DNA of 26,443 bases, from NCBI GenBank assembly GCA_943704525.1, contig CALSCQ010002977.1, forward strand, positions 1 through 26,443, written 5' to 3'. Below are positions 21,201 through 26,443 of this stretch, piece after piece (positions within the stretch are counted from its first letter, which is position 1; every line of letters begins with the position of its first letter). The notes beneath the pieces were generated by a model. That model did no database searches and was not told where the DNA came from. It saw nothing but the letters and a program-made list of their open reading frames with translations. Source of the stretch: Pigoraptor vietnamica (taxonomy: Eukaryota; Opisthokonta; Filasterea). Position numbers and translations under genes: made by a program.

Positions 21201-23337
21201 GCTACGCCAGGCCGCCGGTGGACTTGATTATAAGGCCTTGGTCTGTGGCACTTCCTCTGAACGAATTTCCGCGATCGCCGAGGTCCTTGCGGACAGCAAC
21301 GTCCACGTCCTGGCGCGCCTCGTCGCCCGAATCCCTGGGAGCGGTCTTGCGGCCTCGCAGGTGTTCCTCATGCACCTGACTTCGTCCATGAAGGCCGCGA
21401 TTGGCGGCGACTGGGAAGGGCGCTTTGCGGCGATATCGAACGACCTTGGACGATTGTCTGCGCCGGACTTCATCTCGTTTGCGAACTTTGTTTGCCTAGA
21501 CCCCGATGTGGTGTCGCGAGTGACGTTGCCATCCCGCGCACTTGTCGCGCGTGCCCTCCTGTCATTTGCGGAAAAATCGGGCGGCGTGAAAGGGAAGAAG
21601 GGCCGGCAGCGTGGGTTACCTGCCGCTGACGACGACGCTGACGCAGACGTGGGGGACGCTGTTCCTCGCATCCGTCAAATCTTGTCCCACCTCGCCGCTG
21701 TGTCTGCTGTCGCCGAAGGCGCATTTCGGGACTCGTCATGCGATTACGTACGCGAATTTGACGACGCGTTCGGAGCCGAGAGGAAGGTGTGTATGAAGTG
21801 GGCTCCTTATTTTCTTGCCGCTTCGTTTTCTTTGCGCATTTATATTAACTGGGTTCTCTTGCTCTTCGCGCGCACAGATTCTGCGCTTGGCCGCCCACCT
21901 TGTGATCGACGGAGCTTCCGGCGGCGACGTCACGGGGCTCCTTGAGACAGTGAAGTTGACTTACGACGCCACAATTGCGCTTCGAGCTGTGATCAGCGAG
22001 GCCGTGGAGCTCGCTCTGACTGGACTGTTATCTGGGTGAGTTCCGTGTGCGGTGATTTGAAGTGTGCCACCAGCTATTCAAAGCGAAGGGTGTTCCGCGT
22101 AGAGAGGACTCCGTGGCCGTCTCTCGGCTGGAGAGGGCTGCCCGGTTTGCCATGAGTGCGGCGAGCGTGGACGAGCAGGGCGAGTGGATCGATCGTCTGC
22201 GCTCCTTCTGCGCAGACCCCGGAGTGCCTCTGAAATGTCGCGAGAAAGCACTTGCGGTTCTCGAGAAAGTGAGTGGTCCTCTCGGCTTGGGCCCGGCGTG
22301 TGAATGTAGCGCTTCTGACATTGTTTTCTACCGCCTTTTCAACAGCACGCATCGCACAGTACCGACTCTATCCTGTACCTACGCGCAACGGCGCTGCTCA
22401 AAGCGTCCCAGGGAAAAGAGGTGCGTTTTGGCGTTACTCGTCATCCCCTATTAGTGTTGTGGTAACCTTGTGTTTGTGCAGGTTTCCCCTGCGAATGTTT
22501 CAAGCGCTGAGAATCGTGTCGCATTCGTGGAGGCTCTGGCAAAGGAGAGTGGCGCGTCTGTTGCGCTACTTGGCCTTCTGCGACTTTTTGCGGCTGCGGA
22601 TGGCTGTGCGTTGTACGCGCGACTGTATGCCGAGTGCGTGATGGCGCTCGTGCGCGACGGCGAGACCGTGTCCCTTGAGGACGCGTGTCGTGAGTCGGAT
22701 TTTCGCAAAAGCCTCGACGTGGAGGTGGGATTTTTCAGCAAGCATTTTACGCTCTCCGTTCGCCCCGAAATTGTGCTTCGTTTCTCGCCTCTCATATTTT
22801 GGTGTCATTTTCTTTTGTTGCGTTTTTTCTACCCAGACTGACGACGGGCTTTTCGAGGCCCTCCGCGATGGCACCAATGCCAGACTTGCGTGCCTTTTTG
22901 CCGTGCATTCTGTACACGCCCGCGTCCGGTTGCACGGTGCTGCCATGATTCGAACGGGGGCTAGCCTTTCTTCTCGCGAAGACGCACAGGCCATCGTGTC
23001 GGACGTTCTGCGGTGCCCGGCCGTATCCGAATTTGTCGTCGCATTGGCGGATTCGTCGTCGCGTTTTGCGTTTGATGCACTCGCCTGCGCTGTTCGCGCG
23101 GTTGGAGTCGTGGACGCCGCAGCTGTCGTGGTCCTGTTGCGCGAGGGCGGGCGCCCCCTGCATGCTAATCGACTGTCCCTTGCTGTGTATAATGTTCATT
23201 CGTCTTTGTCTGTTGGCGCGGGTATGCCGTGTGCTGTTCGTCTTGTGGGTGCCTTGGTCGCTGGTTGCAAATTTCGCGTTCTCTCTTTGCCGCCTGACGA
23301 GGTTGTGAGGCTGGCCAGCCGGTCCTTGGAAAAATGA
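15249..23337 (+). CDS. NBAS: NBAS homologue (NAG/Sec39; NRZ-Dsl1 tethering complex subunit)
   Basis: NBAS joins RINT1/Tip20 and ZW10/Dsl1 in the ER tether that captures Golgi-derived COPI vesicles; human NBAS also takes part in nonsense-mediated decay. Seventeen exons fit: 15249-15317, 15371-15425, 15489-15534, 15593-15670, 15728-15819, 15887-15962, 16026-16178, 16245-16510, 16606-16694, 16784-17013, 17077-17308, 17389-21786, 21878-22035, 22103-22268, 22346-22420, 22482-22724, 22837-23337. The result is 2308 aa (human about 2371). The N-terminus ILYDLWEPAEWPPD matches the family. Residues 1-460 form a beta-propeller-like region (for example VSPDSAHVATLMANG). Exon 12 carries TPENLFRRHIEAGEY, LYGLDADLVYMRQW, the Sec39-type solenoid (AAREYFNS, LPVQVRLCGDR) and QARVLEGLGQGVDV. 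The far C-terminus keeps WIDRLRSFCADPG and FFRT-like LYLRATALLKAS. Exon 8 may hide a short intron (about 16332-16376), and the exon 16 donor could be 22725 or about 22758. Confidence 0.9.
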
Positions 23338-23624
23338 ATCATATTCGCCGTGCAGCTGCACCTAGCAGCATTTTTTCCTTGGCTGTCGGTCTGCTGCGGC
23401 GCGACAACCCGGAAGTCACGGCTTGCTCAGGTACACCCCATGGCCTTATCAGATGAGGACTGCATGGAGCGATGAACGTTCTCAAAATGATAATACTAAT
23501 TCTGGTAGTAACTGGTATCAGATGACCAAGAGGCACATTCGTTCGGCTATGTTGTTCTCCCTGATAACTCGGCTACACCATTATCATCCAAGAAGAGCAC
23601 GAATACCAACACGTAACGAGAAGT
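23338..23624. other. Intergenic gap between convergent genes
   Basis: These 287 bp lie between the NBAS stop and the stop of the PWWP gene. They are more AT-rich than the coding regions and must hold both 3' ends. No clear polyadenylation signal, RNA gene or repeat is seen. Confidence 0.6.
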
Positions 23625-26203
23625 TCATTGGGAAAGTGTTCTGAATTGCGACATCCCTCGGGCGGGGTCACAGGTCAGGGCTTGCTCCGCCCGGTCACGA
23701 TTGACGCCGCCGGTTAGCATCGTGAGCCGGATAATGGCCTCGGGCAATAGCACGTTCACAATATACGCCGACGAGATTGGCACACTTCCACGTACACCGC
23801 CGTATGAACGCCGTTCGAAACGCCGCAACAGCTCAGTCGCAAGCGTTTCCCAATCTGCTAGCTTCAGGGGACCGAACCCATTCTCCCGGTTGAGACCTCG
23901 GCGCGTTGATTCCGCAAAATACTGGTCGTGCCGCCAACAACGCGTGCTGCCCGCCGCAATCGACTTAAGCTCCTCATCAATGACGCCCAATGCAGCGATC
24001 CACTCGGCAATACGAACGGACGGAAGACCGAGAAGCGGTGCAGGGTCCATCTCATCGTCGCCGTCCTCAATGTCCTCGTCGTCGACGGCGTGAGGCGCGT
24101 CGTCGGTCGCATCACCACCCGCGACATCCGCGACATCCGCGGGGAGACGGTCTGCGGCGGCAGGGATCACAGGCGCATCGGAGAATGTCTCCAACGCATG
24201 CCGACGGAGCGACCGACGAAACCGCGCCGTTGCTACTTCCAGCCGGAAGAGCTGCAGCGCAGCACTAAGGCTGTGACTATGCGCCCGCTTTTGAACATCC
24301 GCACGAATCGCCTCAACCGCCGCCTGATGCGCACACAACGTACCAATGGGTCAGTTCATGCCACACCTCACAACATTTTGCAAACAGTGCACACACCTTG
24401 TACTTCTCGTCCATGTCCTTAGGCGGACAGTACTCTCGAAATGGGAGCACCCACTTGCGCGCATTACCCGTGATTTGCAGCGAAGACTTCACCATGGGGC
24501 TGGGTGCAAGAGACAAACGCGACTGGTATTGGTCGCAGACCCCAAACAACGCCGCAGAGTACCAAAGAACGTACCGCGCAATCGGGAAAGGCGTAAGGGT
24601 TATCCGTCGCGGAAGAGCAGTCCGCGGATCCCGTGTCACCGATAGAATCTGTGGGATTTAACCACTCAAAATCGAGTGCTGCGAAGACTCGGCGAAAAGC
24701 ACCAAATATTCTTGAAATGCCGCACTCACCTTGTGTGGCCAATAAGCCGAACCCTTTTTAACATACCACACGTTCGCGTCTTCCTGAATAAAGGAATGCT
24801 CATTGCCTGACGGACACAAATTCCGTGTTAATTGTGCGACAAGAGTTGATCACAAAAAAATGCGCGTGACGGACAGCGCCCTTACCAATATCCATTACAG
24901 GCGTCGCCAAGTCTGTGTCCGAGTCAGCGGCATCATCTTGGCAGTTAGTTACGCCCACGTGGTGCTCGCGGAACAACTGCAAGAACAGAAAGCGCACGGT
25001 CCGCACTGCAATCTTAAACGCTTCCAACGTTCCCTCAACCGGCCGGCTGTTGCCTTTCGCAGTCAACCCATTCCCGGGGAGACCTATGGAGCCATCCCAA
25101 ATTTCGTACTGCTCGCGGTGAGGCTCATACGGCTCAACGTCCGTCTTCGAGATAAGAACGTCCGAGTCCCTAAAACGCGACCATTAGATCGTCACACTAC
25201 TTCCACCAAATTATACCAAGACAACTTCAAACAAAATACCTTGGAAGACCAAATTATACCAAGACAACTTCAAACAAAATACCTTGGAAGACCGATGTAG
25301 CGGATCTGCAGCTCCCCAGGGCACTTCGGATCGACGGCACGAATCTGAACGGACTTAGTGTCATTGAATGTGCTCGCTGCTCTACGTGGCTGGCTAACAG
25401 GTACAAATGCAGCATGGTCACTCGCGCACAGTGCAGCTGGGCAACCTACAAATGCGGGCCACTTCCTTCCATTTGCAAGAGGCGCCCATACGGGAGCTCC
25501 GGCACACAATGGGTCTGCAGTGGACAAAGAGGTTAACACGGCATTCTCGGTTCACGACACGTGCACAAACCCAAACATCCACATCGGCGAGGCAAAGGGT
25601 TAAACAACGGGCGCCGTCGGCAACAGTCTCCACGAACCATCAACGAATCGAGAAGACTGTTCGAAGAAATTGTCCTCGGTGATTTGGGCATTCTGAAGTC
25701 GCTCCCGCTCGCATTTGAAGAGGTCAACGCCACGCAATTCTTTCAAGTCGAGAAGGGCCGCGCGAAACAGATTACCGTGTGTGCGATTCCTTAAGCCCTC
25801 GTCCACAAAGGTGCACGTAGCAATGTCCTCCACATCCAGTACGTGCAGCTTCGATTTCGAAACTGACAGCCTGCGACATAGCAGCATCAAGGTCCAAGTT
25901 AAACACAAGGACCTCCTTGTGGTTGAAGTACGCTTTGTACGTACTTGGTGTGGTCTCCGAAAGATTCGCAAACGACGGTGGAGTCCGAGAGGTCGCTTTC
26001 GTCTTGACCAAGGACAAACTGAAAAAGCCAAAAATTCAGACGTGCATACGTAGCACAAGGAAATAAGGACAGATGCAAAGCTGGCGTCTGCGGAAAAAAA
26101 ACTTGGCACTCGACGTGAACTATTGCACATCGGAACAAAATGCACGCACCACGGGCCAACGCGGGTAACCAGAGAACGGCGCCCAATAGAGGCCTTGCTC
26201 CAT
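23625..26203 (-). CDS. PWWP-domain protein with three PWWP-type motifs and a MUM1/PWWP3A-like tail
   Basis: PWWP domains bind methylated histone tails and DNA, so a chromatin role is likely. Eight minus-strand exons join in phase: 26203-26129, 26018-25945, 25870-25638, 25514-25283, 25169-24886, 24806-24730, 24648-24397 and 24323-23625. The product is 641 aa. Three segments share W, then eight residues, then WP: LYWAPFSGYPRWPVV (W7/W16), PVWAPLANGRKWPAFV (W137/W146) and NVWYVKKGSAYWPHKI (W313/W322). This is the spacing of VWAK..GxPWWPA in PWWP proteins. Behind the second, LQIRYIG and TDVEPYEPH resemble the later strands of a PWWP domain. An acidic stretch (about 490-505, DDEDIEDGDDEMD) is followed by a tail with YIVNVLLPEAIIRL (near residue 600), like the end of animal MUM1/PWWP3A. 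The start ATG lies just before the first motif. A recent 43-bp duplication copies the exon 4 donor. Orthology to MUM1 is tentative. Confidence 0.66.
25205..25293. repeat. Perfect 43-bp tandem duplication across a splice donor
   Basis: The unit 25205-25247 (starts ACCAAATTATACC) is repeated exactly at 25248-25290, with three more matching bases. On the minus strand the copy at 25290-25248 contains the last 8 nt of PWWP-gene exon 4 and its donor (25282). The second copy places an identical exon end and donor 43 nt downstream, inside the intron. Confidence 0.95.
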
Positions 26204-26443
26204 TCTTCAAATATCCTTCCAACACTTCTCCACTGGCTCTCTTCAGCAAAAAACAATTGTCACGTTGGTTTTGGCGGGGTTTACAAGAATTTGGCGGGAA
26301 CAAGTTACTTGACGTAACGAAATCGGGCCGGGCAATCACATCCGGGTGCCGATTTGATCTTTGTATGGGGCGAGTATTGGGGGAAGAGGGATTTTTGACA
26401 AGCGGAGGAGAGGTGGGGGTTTAACATCCGGGTGCCGATGTGA
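26204..26443. other. Upstream flank of the PWWP gene, with a 20-bp direct repeat
   Basis: This is 240 bp of AT-richer DNA upstream of the PWWP gene to the window edge. ACATCCGGGTGCCGAT occurs at 26338-26353 and again at 26424-26439, 86 bp apart. Each copy is followed by one variable base and TGA. The second copy touches the window end, so further copies may lie outside. No CACGTG box and no gene are seen. Confidence 0.6.

Noticed and set aside
25772-26017. Apparent frameshift near 25870 in the PWWP gene (a plausible frame through 25945-25871 that then switches)
   Set aside because: A 74-nt intron with a strong GTACGT donor (25944) and CAG acceptor (25871) joins exons 2 and 3 in phase, so no frameshift or pseudogene is needed.
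23625-26203. Transposon or retroelement gene
   Set aside because: The shift to AT-rich flanks and unfamiliar protein first suggested a mobile element. No terminal repeats, transposase or polymerase motifs were found, and the eight phased introns with PWWP motifs argue for a host gene.

Overview
This window is nuclear DNA of a free-living-type unicellular eukaryote. Genes are dense and GC-rich, on both strands, and cut by many very short spliceosomal introns: I placed about 53 in the seven complete genes, mostly 52-123 nt. About three quarters of the donors begin GTG (GTGAGT, GTGCGT, GTGGGT) and nearly all acceptors are CAG. I see no bacterial operon logic, no tRNA or rRNA gene, no CRISPR array and no insertion sequence. 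The gene set (Munc13, NBAS, membrane-bound DPM1, mitochondrial aconitase, a MAPR protein and a PWWP protein with an animal MUM1-like tail) suits a deep-branching or pre-metazoan protist, but the lineage cannot be fixed from sequence reading alone.

Layout. At the left edge (57-592, minus) is the 5' part of an unrecognised charged protein. It shares an upstream region holding a perfect CRE and a CACGTG box with DPM1 (1262-2539, plus, 7 exons). Mitochondrial aconitase follows (2694-5426, plus, 6 exons, one only 18 nt). Then comes a 1.5-kb gene-free stretch with a perfect 94-bp tandem duplication and a TG minisatellite. A Munc13/UNC13 homologue occupies 6936-12470 (plus, 16 exons, 1449 aa). A small MAPR (PGRMC/Dap1) protein lies at 12676-13329. 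It converges on a minus-strand gene (13440-14899) for an unrecognised polyhistidine protein. That gene is divergent from a full-length NBAS homologue (15249-23337, plus, 17 exons, 2308 aa); the 349 bp between them carry three CACGTG boxes. At the right end a minus-strand gene (23625-26203, 8 exons, 641 aa) encodes a protein with three PWWP-type motifs.

Shared themes. Several products act at the ER or in membrane traffic: DPM1 supplies dolichol-phosphate-mannose, MAPR is a membrane haem-binding protein, NBAS is a subunit of the Dsl1/NRZ tether at the ER, and Munc13 is a C2-MUN SNARE regulator. They are separate transcription units, and any functional link from their adjacency is speculation. 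CACGTG boxes lie about 70-175 bp upstream of five of the eight start codons, which suggests shared basic-helix-loop-helix control.

Most notable: the triple PWWP protein, and a 43-bp tandem duplication that copies one of its splice donors; a Munc13 that keeps the special C2B-loop insertion but lacks C2C and carries a glycine-repeat N-terminus; and a stop-free 111-nt intron plus an 18-nt exon in aconitase. All exon models were made by eye from splice consensus, reading phase and family similarity; no search was run.
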